64,000 bases of DNA from Dictyobacter aurantiacus. GTDB taxonomy: Bacteria > Chloroflexota > Ktedonobacteria > Ktedonobacterales > Ktedonobacteraceae. Of the stretch, positions 1-7,926 are shown in pieces (positions within the stretch are counted from its first letter, which is position 1; the number at the start of each line of letters is the position of its first letter). The stretch lies in assembly GCF_003967515.1 (NCBI RefSeq), contig NZ_BIFQ01000002.1:558001-622000 (forward strand), given 5' to 3'. Below the pieces are notes generated by a model. That model did not search any database, had not been told where the DNA came from, and saw nothing but the letters and a program-made list of their open reading frames with translations. The position numbers were made by a program, and so were the translations under genes.

Positions 1-1113
1 CATCCGGTCCAGCGACAGGCGGATGGCCGCTATATTGTGAGCAGCTACGCCCTGGTGGATGCGGTCTTCCACAATCCACAGATGAGCGTGGATATGCGCA
101 AGAGCAACGAGCCGGGCATCCGTTTAGAGCAGGAGGAGCCGCCCTTCGTCTTTCTCGATCCCCCCAAACATGATTGGTTGCGCCAGCTGGTGGCGAGCAA
201 GTTTACGCCCGGGTTGATCGATAGCATGCAGCCGCGACTGGAGGAGATTGTCGCGGAACTGCTGAACGCGCAGAGCGCCAGTCAGCGCATGGATATCGTG
301 GATGACCTGGCTTATCCATTGCCGGTGACCGCCATTTGCGAGCTGCTCGGCGTGCCGCGCGCCGACGAACCCAGGTTCCACACCTGGTCCCGCATGCTCA
401 TCAAGGGCACCCATCTTGGCAAAGATGCCGCCGCCGCGCAAGAGGCCAGACAGGGGAGGGACGCGCTCAACCAGTATATGGGAGAGCTGATCGATAAGCT
501 GCAGCGCCAGCCGGGTCCCGGACTGCTCTCGGCCATCATTCACGACACTGGCCACGAGAAGCACATGAGTAGAGCCGAGCTAATCACAACGGCTACGCTA
601 CTGCTGATCGCCGGGCACGAAACCACGGTCAACCTGATCACCAACAGCATGCTCACGCTCCTGCGCCATCCGCAGGCGTTTGAGCTGCTGCGCCGTCAAC
701 CTGAAGAGGTTCTCCCCAACCTGATCGAGGAGGTGCTGCGCTACGAGCCGCCCGTGCAATTTACGCTGCGCACGCCGCTGATCGATGTCACGCTGGGCGG
801 GGTGAAGATCCCCAAAGGGGCCATCGTCATGGTCATGACCGCGGCGGCCAACCGCGATCCGGCCCGGTTTGAGAATCCCGATCGCTTTGATCCACAGCGC
901 CAGAACATCGAGCACTTCGGCTTTGGTGGTGGCATCCACTACTGTCTGGGAGCGCCCCTGGCAAGGCTCGAAACCTATATCGCCCTCAGGTCTCTGGCCC
1001 GGCGCCTGCAGAATCCCAGGCTGCTGCAGGACCCACCACCCTATCGCGAAAGCCCGATCCTGCGTGGCCCCCTCCACCTGCCCATCAGCTTTGAGCGCAT
1101 GAACGTTGTATAG
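1..1113 (+). CDS. Cytochrome P450 (5' end outside window)
   Basis: Heme-thiolate monooxygenase, soluble bacterial type. The reading frame is already open at base 1, so the N-terminus lies upstream; the visible part is about 370 residues and the family is usually 400-420. Counting from the GTG at 37, the I-helix oxygen-binding motif AGHETT is at residues 192-197, a K-helix ExxR motif (EEVLRYEPP) follows, and the heme loop FGFGGGIHYCLG carries the ligand Cys at residue 303. No redox partner gene is adjacent, and the substrate cannot be told from sequence. The gene ends 37 bp before the convergent membrane-protein gene. Family assignment is secure. Confidence 0.95.
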   Translation, partial: HPVQRQADGRYIVSSYALVDAVFHNPQMSVDMRKSNEPGIRLEQEEPPFVFLDPPKHDWLRQLVASKFTPGLIDSMQPRLEEIVAELLNAQSASQRMDIVDDLAYPLPVTAICELLGVPRADEPRFHTWSRMLIKGTHLGKDAAAAQEARQGRDALNQYMGELIDKLQRQPGPGLLSAIIHDTGHEKHMSRAELITTATLLLIAGHETTVNLITNSMLTLLRHPQAFELLRRQPEEVLPNLIEEVLRYEPPVQFTLRTPLIDVTLGGVKIPKGAIVMVMTAAANRDPARFENPDRFDPQRQNIEHFGFGGGIHYCLGAPLARLETYIALRSLARRLQNPRLLQDPPPYRESPILRGPLHLPISFERMNVV

Positions 1114-1149
1114 CCGATCGCTGCGCGGCAGGACAGGACAGGAAAGCAG

Positions 1150-2016
1150 TTAGCGTAGATCTGACAGCGGCAGACCCGTGCGGGCAACGACCAGTTCATT
1201 GAGCGCCCGCACCTGCCGCGATGGCTCATCAGCAGGTGCCGTGTGCGAGCTCTCCTCTGTAGATTTCTCTACAGAGCCAGGGAAAACGGTCCAGCGCACG
1301 ATATCACTGACGCTGGACAACTCATACGTCGTCCCCGATGCATTCAAATTTTTATACATAGCAAACAGGCGCGCCTCTTCCCATTTCACCAGGCTACTAC
1401 CCACCTGCGCCCCTTGTTCGGTGACTATTACATTGGGCTTGCTAACTTTGGAGCGCGACCAGAGAAACAGGAGCGCGACCAGCAGGAAAAGAAATATACA
1501 AGCGAACAGGAAATCATAAAATCGATTCCGTGAGATAACAATGAGTATGTCGCTACTCCAGGCACATAGTGCGGAAAGGACGACAAAATATATCACCATC
1601 ATCACAATAATCCTGGCAAGGTGCCAGGTGTTTTGCGTTGCATGGGTGCGCATGGGTATCGTCACAGGCAGACCCAGGGCCGCCGGATTGGCGGTAGGCT
1701 GCTCAATGGCATCCCAGGCATGATCGCCGCTCGCCGCCGCGAAACGGCGTTGCTCGATCCGCCGCCAATAGGAGACGGCCTTTCTATTCGTAACATAGGA
1801 GAAAGCAAATTGCAGCAGAAGAAATAGGAAAAAGACAAGCATCCTGTTCCTGGCTAGAAACTCATCAAAGTGAGAAAATGACAGAAAAAAATCGACCGCA
1901 ATACCCAACAAGAGAAGTACGTAGATAATAGCTGATAACAGGTAAAAAATATTGCTGCGCTGGGATGTCTTTAACTCAGGACTCCCTTTAATAGGACCTG
2001 TCGCAAAACCTTGCAT
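1150..2016 (-). CDS. Four-helix membrane protein of unknown function
   Basis: About 288 residues. Four hydrophobic segments lie at roughly residues 23-45, 58-76, 133-153 and 167-186, followed by a soluble C-terminal part of about 100 residues (starting near VSKPNVIVTEQGAQV) that resembles the YcxB-like C-terminal domain of other integral membrane proteins; that similarity is from memory and weak. The ATG at 2016 is preferred because AAGGA stands 7 nt before it; an in-frame ATG at 2034 has no SD. The C-terminal tail (LVVARTGLPLSDLR) is repeated almost exactly in a gene remnant just upstream at 2112-2255, so a tandem paralogue once existed. Function unknown. Confidence 0.7.
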   Translation of the reverse strand: MQGFATGPIKGSPELKTSQRSNIFYLLSAIIYVLLLLGIAVDFFLSFSHFDEFLARNRMLVFFLFLLLQFAFSYVTNRKAVSYWRRIEQRRFAAASGDHAWDAIEQPTANPAALGLPVTIPMRTHATQNTWHLARIIVMMVIYFVVLSALCAWSSDILIVISRNRFYDFLFACIFLFLLVALLFLWSRSKVSKPNVIVTEQGAQVGSSLVKWEEARLFAMYKNLNASGTTYELSSVSDIVRWTVFPGSVEKSTEESSHTAPADEPSRQVRALNELVVARTGLPLSDLR

Positions 2017-2111
2017 TGGATATTCCTTCGTCATAAAGATTCACTATTTATTTGAGCTCAGAGTATGTAAGATCAATCATATCTCATAAACGCAACTTTG
2101 TCGCTGGTAAC

Positions 2112-2255
2112 TTATTTAAGGCGGATTTCTTTGCGCAGATTGTAGAGCGGCAGTCCGGTGCGGGCGACCACCAGGGCGTTAAGCGACTGAAGCTGCTGCT
2201 GATACTCTGGCAGGGGGATATCAAGTGTCATCCGAAGGAGGCCAGGGGGCGATCA
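2112..2255 (-). pseudogene. C-terminal remnant of a paralogue of the neighbouring membrane protein
   Basis: Read on the minus strand, this stretch encodes SLNALVVARTGLPLYNLR followed by a few residues and a TAA stop at 2112-2114. It matches the last residues of the intact gene at 1150-2016 (ALNELVVARTGLPLSDLR). Upstream the similarity stops near 2255, next to a hairpin at 2263-2306. No membrane helices remain in front of it. The simplest reading is a tandem duplicate whose 5' part was deleted, leaving about 45 codons. Confidence 0.7.
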
Positions 2256-2262
2256 TGAGGAT

Positions 2263-2306
2263 GCTTTCATTTGAACCTATCGGAGGCAGTCGGTTCAAAT
2301 GAAAGC
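2263..2306. terminator. 15-bp perfect hairpin, probable terminator
   Basis: Arms 2263-2277 and 2292-2306 are exact reverse complements with a 14-nt loop. It lies just beyond the stop of the VOC gene (2325, minus strand) and borders the truncated paralogue. There is no long T run, so termination is only likely. Confidence 0.5.
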
Positions 2307-2324
2307 GAGTGAGGGCGCTTTAGC

Positions 2325-2726
2325 TTAGCCTTTGGACTTCACCTCGATGGACTGATTGATCTCCCAGACGTTGCCCTCGGGATCGGCAAAGTGCGCGGTG
2401 CGCAGTCCCCAGTGCTGATCGATGGGAGGCTTGAGAAAGGTGACGCCTCTGGCCTTGAACGCTTCATAGGCGGCGTCGACATCTTCAACACCGGCGGCGA
2501 ACAGGCCACGTGGTCCGCCATCCGCTTTGAGCTCGCTGACATCCACGCCAATCAGTTCGGCCGCCGATGAAACGTCCAGCAGGAGAAAATAGAGGTCGCC
2601 GAGTTGAAAGGTGGCGGAAACAGCGTCGCTAAAGGTCATCTTCAGCCCGAGCGTGTCGCGATAAAACCCTATGCAGGTGACCAGATCACGTACAAACACA
2701 ACGGTCGCATCTATCCTGTTAATCAT
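2325..2726 (-). CDS. VOC (glyoxalase/bleomycin-resistance fold) protein
   Basis: A 133-residue single-module vicinal-oxygen-chelate protein. It shows the typical beta-alpha-beta-beta-beta pattern, with a first strand RIDATVVFVRDL, the FYRDTLGLK helix and the closing strand FADPEGNVWEINQ whose Glu is the usual metal-ligand position. Members are metal-dependent enzymes or small-molecule binders and normally dimerise to form the cleft. An AGAGGT SD lies about 8 nt before the ATG at 2726. Substrate not predictable. Confidence 0.85.
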   Translation of the reverse strand: MINRIDATVVFVRDLVTCIGFYRDTLGLKMTFSDAVSATFQLGDLYFLLLDVSSAAELIGVDVSELKADGGPRGLFAAGVEDVDAAYEAFKARGVTFLKPPIDQHWGLRTAHFADPEGNVWEINQSIEVKSKG

Positions 2727-2875
2727 TATGTTACCTCTTCTTAATTGGTCGAGCCGGCACCTACGCTCATAGAAGTTGAGGTAGGGTGCCGTGTCATGGG
2801 CCAGCGAGATGCTCGACGAAGATTAATGTAACACAGGATAATGCATAAAACTTCTTCTATCTTGCTCTCTTACTG

Positions 2876-3223
2876 TCAGGAATGGAATTCGGAGATGACT
2901 TCGATGGAGCCAATAATCTGATGGTTGAACTCGTCCAGGTCCTCGGCGGGTATCCAGTATTCCAGGTGCAGCGCGCCGCCGACCCGATGCACTTCGTAGC
3001 GATCCAGGAACGCTTTTGCAACTTGAAAACGCGTCACATAACCCGAGTGGCCGTCGCGCGCATTCCAGTCCCGCGCGATCTGGGTCGCGTACTCCTCGTT
3101 CAAGACAGGATAGAAGATCGGTTGCCAGTACAGGCGTGGGGGAAAGGCATTCATACCACTCTGCTGAATCAAGGCCAGTTCCTCCTCCCCCACCGGGCGA
3201 AACAGCGTCACGACTTTACTCAT
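2876..3223 (-). CDS. Conserved small protein, ADP-ribosylation/crystallin J1-like annotation group
   Basis: 115 residues starting MSKVVTLFRPVGEEE. GGAG stands 6 nt before the ATG at 3223, which favours this start over an in-frame one 21 bp upstream. The pattern 'LFRPVG..EL.LI..SG...FPPRL..QPIFYPVLNEEYA..IARDWN' recalls a family of small cytosolic proteins often labelled ADP-ribosylation/crystallin J1, although no ADP-ribosylglycohydrolase motif is visible. Single gene between the VOC gene and the divergent MarR gene. Function unknown. Confidence 0.7.
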   Translation of the reverse strand: MSKVVTLFRPVGEEELALIQQSGMNAFPPRLYWQPIFYPVLNEEYATQIARDWNARDGHSGYVTRFQVAKAFLDRYEVHRVGGALHLEYWIPAEDLDEFNHQIIGSIEVISEFHS

Positions 3224-3396
3224 GGTAGCTCCAATCTGTAGCATATGTTCATGCTATATCCTACACCACGCTATTTAACGCAGCAATACAGCAAACATCT
3301 TTGTGAGCAGGAAACCTTGAGCGTGCTATACTGATGTGGCAGCATGTAGAGAGATGAAGTAATACGCAGCAGACAGATTTGGAGAAAAGAGAGTAC

Positions 3397-3873
3397 ATGA
3401 GCGAAGAAGCAGCCCCGTACGATGCACTGGTGCAGAGACGGCAGGAGAATATCGGTCGATATTTCTGGCGTGCGCACCGCGCCTTTGTGGAGATATCGGT
3501 GCGCAAGATGGCGGCGCGCGGCCACAGCGGGCTGGCACCCGCCCACGCCACCCTTATCTCGCACATCGATACCCAGGGGACGCGCATCACGGCGCTGGCC
3601 GAGCGCATGTTTATCACCAAGCAAGCGGCGGGCCACCTGGTAGCGGACCTGGTGGAAAAGGGCTACATCGCCAGCGCACCCGATCCCAGCGACCGGCGTG
3701 CCGTGCTGGTCACCTTCACCGACATGGGCTGGCGCTTTCTGCAGGATGCCTATGAGCTCAAAGGCGAGATTGAAGCGGAGTTCACCGGCATCCTGGGTAA
3801 GGAACGCTATGAGCAGCTGCGCGAGACCCTCAACGATCTGCTCACCCACATCGAAGACGATCAAAAATCATAG
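3397..3873 (+). CDS. MarR-family transcriptional regulator
   Basis: 158 residues. The winged helix is clear: ITALAERMFITKQAAGHLV (recognition helix region) followed by the wing DPSDRRAVLVTFTDMG. Helices at both ends form the usual dimer interface. The ATG at 3397 follows a GGAG at 3381-3384; a TTG at 3379 overlaps that SD and is less likely. It is tail-to-tail with the peroxiredoxin gene and overlaps it by 6 bp. MarR proteins often sense phenolics or oxidants, so control of the peroxiredoxin is plausible but not shown. Confidence 0.9.
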   Translation: MSEEAAPYDALVQRRQENIGRYFWRAHRAFVEISVRKMAARGHSGLAPAHATLISHIDTQGTRITALAERMFITKQAAGHLVADLVEKGYIASAPDPSDRRAVLVTFTDMGWRFLQDAYELKGEIEAEFTGILGKERYEQLRETLNDLLTHIEDDQKS

Positions 3874-4434
3874 CGCCGCAGCCACCAGAGCCTCGTTGAC
3901 CTCGGACAGCGGAAGGTGGTCGCCGACGAGATCCGAGTAGAAGGCCAGTCTGATCCGCTGGTCGGGATCGATCAGGAAATCAGCTGGAATGCGATTGAAG
4001 TTGGAGCCATCCTCGTGAGCCAGCTGATAGCCGATCGCGGCGGCATCCTGAATCATCTGCTGCATCACCGGCGTCCCCATGCGAGCCATGCTGGCCTGCA
4101 CCTTCTCCTGCGAAACCTCAACGCCGTAGAGATCATACAGCCGCGCGTCTGGATCGGCGATGATGGGGAACGGCACATCCTGCCTGGATGTCACGTGCTC
4201 TCTGATACTGCTCACCGGAGATTCAAAGACGGCCAGCACCTCTAATCCCCGCGCGTGCAGCTCCGGATAGCGCTGTATCAGTTGGTGGACGCGCAGATTG
4301 CACAGCGCGCAACCACCATTGCGCAAGAAAGACAGCAATACGAACCGGCCCGCGTAAACAGCCAGATCGATCTGTCCACCGAAAATGTCCTCCGCCTCAA
4401 AGTGAGGCGCAACCATCCCTGCCTGTAGCTTCAT
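3868..4434 (-). CDS. Peroxiredoxin-like (AhpC/TSA) protein with CxxC
   Basis: 188 residues with a thioredoxin fold: AGMVAPHFEAEDIFGGQ, then the active-site loop GGCALCNLR with Cys at about 42 and 45, and later ADPDARLYDLYGV and PADFLIDPDQRIRLAFYS, typical of the AhpC/TSA and peroxiredoxin-like branch. It probably reduces peroxides or disulfides in the cytosol. AAGGAG lies 6 nt before the ATG at 4434. A 52-bp inverted repeat at 4465-4521 sits directly upstream and may be its operator. Confidence 0.85.
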   Translation of the reverse strand: MKLQAGMVAPHFEAEDIFGGQIDLAVYAGRFVLLSFLRNGGCALCNLRVHQLIQRYPELHARGLEVLAVFESPVSSIREHVTSRQDVPFPIIADPDARLYDLYGVEVSQEKVQASMARMGTPVMQQMIQDAAAIGYQLAHEDGSNFNRIPADFLIDPDQRIRLAFYSDLVGDHLPLSEVNEALVAAAL

Positions 4435-4464
4435 CAAGTGCTCCTTAATAGCTTTTCTTTACCC

Positions 4465-4521
4465 ACAAATTAGACAACTATATTTACTATTTAATATAGT
4501 AAATATAGTTGTCTAATTTGT
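4465..4521. promoter_or_regulatory. Perfect 26-bp-arm palindrome upstream of the peroxiredoxin gene
   Basis: Arms 4465-4490 and 4496-4521 are exact reverse complements around the 5-nt centre TTAAT. It is AT-rich, unlike the GC-rich intergenic hairpins elsewhere, and begins 31 bp before the peroxiredoxin ATG, inside the promoter/5' leader. The outer half-sites read CAAATTAGACAA. A regulator operator or a cruciform/RNA hairpin are both possible. Confidence 0.6.
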
Positions 4522-4696
4522 CAAGGCTGGGCAAACTCCTATCATTACAGAAGTCAGTGGCACCACACCTAACGGCGGAGGCTTATCGCTGTGCTCCAGC
4601 GCAATTGAAGATGCTGTGGTCTACCAATATGGCGCGAAATAAACTATGCTCATCTTATATATATAAGGAAAGAAGAAAAGGAGAAAAATTATTAAG

Positions 4697-5587
4697 ATGA
4701 AGATTGCATTTTTTGGTGATATTCATGGGCAAGTTTATCACCTTCTGGCAGCGGTCCTTACCTGGCAAAAGCGATCGGATAGCGCGCTCGACATGGTAAT
4801 TCAGGTAGGTGACTTTGGAGTGGAGCACCTGGAGAAAATGATCCAGAACAGGGATGTCTTTTTACGATACATCGCCAACAACCCTGCCCAGTTTGATTTC
4901 CTACGCATACTTTATGCACAGGAACATCTTGCAGCCCGGCTCAAAGAAATACGCCAGCAGATCCAAAGTCCCCTCTACTTCGTGCGAGGGGACCATGATG
5001 ATGCGGCATGGCTGAGGCAATTATCACAGAACAGCCGGGAGCAAACCATCCCCATTGATGCATTTGATCTATTCCACTACATTCCTGATGGCACGATCCT
5101 CAATTGTGGAAGTGTGAAACTGGCCTGCTTTGGTGGAGTCGAGCATCCAGGGCGAGGGAAAGAAGGCACTGAGCATGATCCAACTGCGTTGACCACATTG
5201 CTAGCGAGCAAGAGTGACAAGGTGGATGTGCTCATCACGCATGAGCCACTTTATGGCTGCAGTACCGGCTTCTATGGTCAGACGCAGGGCTCGACGCAGG
5301 TCAGTAAGTTAATTGAAGCGCTCCAACCCCGCTACCACGTCGCCGGACATCTACACACAATGATCGGGCCACAACAGTATGGCTCAACAACCTCATTGGG
5401 ATTGAACAAGCTTGGCGGTTTGAGCAGACCCCGGCAGTGTGAAACGTTGCCCACGCTGCGACAGGGTACCATGGCTCTGCTGGATACCGCTACAGCAACA
5501 CTAGAATTTGTAACCGGCGATTGGTTGGCGGGCTTCAATCAAGAGTGTGAACGGATCGTTGAGTCGCTTGCATCATGTTTACATTAA
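4697..5587 (+). CDS. Calcineurin-like metallophosphoesterase
   Basis: 296 residues with the complete metallophosphoesterase signature: GDIHG at the N-terminus (residues 8-12), GDFG, GDHDD, VDVLITHEP and AGHLHT near the C-terminus, supplying the two-metal ligands. Such cytosolic enzymes hydrolyse phosphomonoesters, phosphodiesters or dinucleotides; the GDHDD variant replaces the common GNHD(E). The N-terminal half carries an insert of about 70 residues (LEKMIQNRDVFLRYI...) between the second and third motifs. An AAGGAG about 13 nt before the ATG serves as SD. Single gene. Confidence 0.9.
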   Translation: MKIAFFGDIHGQVYHLLAAVLTWQKRSDSALDMVIQVGDFGVEHLEKMIQNRDVFLRYIANNPAQFDFLRILYAQEHLAARLKEIRQQIQSPLYFVRGDHDDAAWLRQLSQNSREQTIPIDAFDLFHYIPDGTILNCGSVKLACFGGVEHPGRGKEGTEHDPTALTTLLASKSDKVDVLITHEPLYGCSTGFYGQTQGSTQVSKLIEALQPRYHVAGHLHTMIGPQQYGSTTSLGLNKLGGLSRPRQCETLPTLRQGTMALLDTATATLEFVTGDWLAGFNQECERIVESLASCLH

Positions 5588-5589
5588 CC

Positions 5590-5640
5590 CGGCATCTCGT
5601 CGCTGCACGGACAAGCCAGGGCAAGCCTGCACCTACCTTT
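5590..5640. repeat. Family B repeat, degraded copy
   Basis: Contains GCCAGGGCAAGCCTGCACCTAC, shown here only by its key parts: the small stem CAGGGCAAGCCTG and the CACCTAC end. It fills the 45-bp gap between the metallophosphoesterase and the convergent reductase gene. See the family B copies at 14238-14292 and 55123-55178. Confidence 0.6.
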
Positions 5641-6253
5641 TCACTCGACCCACTTGATAGCAGGCGAGGATGTTGCCGGAGCCTTGCCAGGTGCGGGAAG
5701 AGAGGAGCTTGAGAGAGACTGGAGGACGGCCGGTGAACAGGGGTGTTCCCTCGCCGGCGATCACCGGAAAAATCGTGACATGCAATTCATCGACCAGATC
5801 ATGCAGGAGCAGATCATTCCAGAGCATGCGGCTCAAGATCACCAGGATATCCCTACCCGGCTGCTGTTTCAGGGCGGCCACCTCCTGGTACAGGTCCGTT
5901 CCTCGAACGATGCGTGTCGTGTTGTCCCAGGGCGCTAAATCTTCCTGGGCGATAGTATCGGAGACCACGATTTTCTCGACGGAGCTTATCAGACCGGCAT
6001 ATTCACGCCTGATCGCGGTCGCGTTCGGGTCATGCGGCACCCCTGTCCAGTATGACTTGTTGCCTAAAAAGGACGTGCGGCCGCTCAATATCAAGGTATC
6101 GGCGGCTCGCAGTCGTTCAGCATTATAATGATCGAAGTTCTCATCCCCCGAATAATCTTCGTGGAAATAATCGAAGAGCGCATCGAGGCTCCTATCTTTC
6201 CCTTCATAATAGCCGTCCAGAGACATCATGTTGCAGACGATAAGTTTCCGCAT
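5633..6253 (-). CDS. Dihydrofolate reductase / RibD C-terminal family protein
   Basis: 206 residues starting MRKLIVCNMMSLDGYYEG, the usual first strand and loop of this NAD(P)H-dependent reductase family. Further marks are ADTLILSGRTSFLG, KIVVSDTI, DILVILSRMLWNDLL (the position of the nucleotide-binding loop) and DELHVTIFPVIAGEGTPLF. The start at 6253 has GGAAAGG upstream; the open frame extends further but with no family similarity. Members near resistance genes are often labelled deaminase/reductase; the true substrate is unknown. Confidence 0.88.
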   Translation of the reverse strand: MRKLIVCNMMSLDGYYEGKDRSLDALFDYFHEDYSGDENFDHYNAERLRAADTLILSGRTSFLGNKSYWTGVPHDPNATAIRREYAGLISSVEKIVVSDTIAQEDLAPWDNTTRIVRGTDLYQEVAALKQQPGRDILVILSRMLWNDLLLHDLVDELHVTIFPVIAGEGTPLFTGRPPVSLKLLSSRTWQGSGNILACYQVGRVKR

Positions 6254-6416
6254 GAGATTGCTACCTTTCCATACTCGGCAATTCCTGGCTGTCGTATGCT
6301 CTTTCAGCAACAGCATAGCATGAAATCGCAGAAAAACTTCTCGAATCTTGCTTTCCTGACCCAACCTGTCAACGTTCTGGCAGAAAAAAGACGCTTTCGT
6401 TGCAGCCACCGGACAA

Positions 6417-7274
6417 TCAGTCTGGTGTGTTCGCTTGCTGATAGATGGTGCAGAGGCGGTGGGCGAAGCCGATCCAGAGGGCCTGGACCTCGCGTTCGCT
6501 GTAGTGGGTGCCAGACTGCGTGAGCCAGGTGTCGAAGAGTGTGCGCGCATGGGTGAAGGTGAAGCCTTGCGAGAATAGTTTCTGGATCTCGCGGGGATCC
6601 GCTTCGGCTGGCAGGGCCTGCTCGCCCAGGCGCATGGCCTGCTGATCAGAGAGTGGAGATCGCGTCGGCGCGGACGATGCTTGAGGAGGTAGGGGCCGGG
6701 TTGTAGATTTGGCTCTGCGCTCAGAAGACATGCGGTCGCTGAGCAGGGCACCGCCATGCAGGATAGCTCGCCTCAGCTCGGGTCCATAGAGTTGGGCCGT
6801 ACTCAGATCGGCGCCGCGCAGGTTGGTGCCGTGTAGAATGGCATCGCGCAGGTCGCTCCCATTCAGGTCGGCATTGTGCAGATCGAGGTCGGACAGGTCG
6901 AATTCGCGCAGATTCAGGTCTTTGAGAATGGCATAGCTCAGGCGCGCCTGGCGCAGGTTGGCGCGCTCAGCCGCCACGTCACCCAGATGCGCGCCAGTCA
7001 GATCGGCCCCATCGAGGTCGGCGCCGCTAAGATTAGCCGTCTGCAGATAGGCGCCGCTGAGATTGGCACCGCGCAGGTTCGCGCCCTGGAAGTTGGCCCC
7101 CCGCAGATTCGCGCCACGCAGATCCAGATAGGACAGATTGCTGCCCTCCAGATGCCGGGAGCTCAGGTTCAACTGCGCCGAACTCTCTACCTTGCTCAAG
7201 AGCTGCTCAACATCCTCGCGCGTCAGGCGGACGCCAGACCGCCCCGTTCCCGCTAGCCGCCTATCAATACCCAT
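6417..7274 (-). CDS. Pentapeptide-repeat protein
   Basis: 285 residues. From about residue 40 to 170 it consists of A(D/N)LxG-type pentapeptides (LRGANLRGANFQGANLRGANL and on), predicted to form a right-handed quadrilateral beta-helix. A less regular part (LSYAILKDLNLREFDL) lies in the middle. A helical C-terminal domain of about 80 residues (QAMRLGEQALPAEAD onward) follows. GGGAG lies 6 nt before the ATG at 7274. Pentapeptide proteins can mimic DNA (Qnr/MfpA) or act as scaffolds; nothing here decides. Confidence 0.9.
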   Translation of the reverse strand: MGIDRRLAGTGRSGVRLTREDVEQLLSKVESSAQLNLSSRHLEGSNLSYLDLRGANLRGANFQGANLRGANLSGAYLQTANLSGADLDGADLTGAHLGDVAAERANLRQARLSYAILKDLNLREFDLSDLDLHNADLNGSDLRDAILHGTNLRGADLSTAQLYGPELRRAILHGGALLSDRMSSERRAKSTTRPLPPQASSAPTRSPLSDQQAMRLGEQALPAEADPREIQKLFSQGFTFTHARTLFDTWLTQSGTHYSEREVQALWIGFAHRLCTIYQQANTPD

Positions 7275-7395
7275 AATCTGCTCCCTGTCATCCTCATATA
7301 ACACGACTATACATAAGCAAAGGATCAGGCAAAAAATGATTTGCACTCCCCTTGATTATATAAGATGTACCTATCCAGGCCAACCTCTTTGAGAG

Positions 7396-7590
7396 AGTCT
7401 GACTTCCGTCATGTTGGGGGTGCATAAGCGCCCCCACACGGGCGTCCGCTACGCGGCCGCACTGTTTTTGTGTGTTGGTGCAGCAGGGGCGCTCTCGCGC
7501 CCCTGCTGCACCAACACACCATGGACTTGTGAGCACCGCAGGTGCGAAAACCCATGCAGGCCGCAGGCGATGATCATGAGAGTCAGACAC
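7396..7590. repeat. Family A repeat, copy 1 (complete)
   Basis: The most complete copy. It starts with GTCTGACTTCCGTCATG and ends with the near-complement of that sequence (right end reads GTGTCTGACTCTCATGATC on the minus strand), so it has MITE-like imperfect terminal inverted repeats. Inside are the conserved module GCGCCCCCACACGGGCGTCC plus GCGGCCGC, a perfect 23-bp hairpin (7470-7492 / 7497-7519, loop TCTC), then GAGCACCGCAGGTGCGAAAA. It is joined head-on to copy 2 through the 13-bp inverted repeat 7578-7590 / 7602-7614. Confidence 0.8.
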
Positions 7591-7601
7591 GCTCTTTGAG
7601 T

Positions 7602-7735
7602 GTGTCTGACTCTCGTCGCCATAGGGGCACATGAGCGCCCCCACACGGGCGTCCGCTGCGCGGCCGCGCCGGTTTTTTGTGTTGGTGCATGCGGTGCGCG
7701 GATGCGCACCGCATGCACCAACACAAAACGGACTG
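7602..7735. repeat. Family A repeat, copy 2
   Basis: Shares the end (TGTCTGACTCTCGTC) and the GCGCCCCCACACGGGCGTCC and GCGGCCGC modules with copy 1. Its hairpin (arms 7675-7699 and 7704-7728, 25 bp, loop GGAT) has a partly different stem. The right-hand end seen in copy 1 is missing. Together the two copies fill the gap between the pentapeptide gene and selD. Confidence 0.8.
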
Positions 7736-7926
7736 CTTGCAGTTCCACAGTTGTGACCAGCAAGACAAGGTGGTGGACAGGCCCGCGCCCGATATACGAT
7801 ACTGAGAAGAGAAGCGAATTGGATACATGGACATAAAATGGCCGGCCTGGTTGGAAATCACCACGGACAACGTAGTACAATCGTGATAGAAGATATAGAT
7901 GATTTTTAGAGAGAGAGAATTTATTT

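Noticed and set aside
2290..2306. GGTTCAAAT as a tRNA T-arm
   Set aside because: It is one arm of a simple 15-bp hairpin; no acceptor, D or anticodon arms surround it.
6254..6757. Longer N-terminus for the DHFR/RibD-like protein
   Set aside because: The extra 168 residues are antisense to the pentapeptide gene end, Ser/Arg/Pro rich and without SD; the family start is at 6253.
7396..7735. Repeat cluster as a CRISPR array
   Set aside because: Units are long, few, have hairpins and inverted ends; there are no regularly spaced short repeats and no cas gene.
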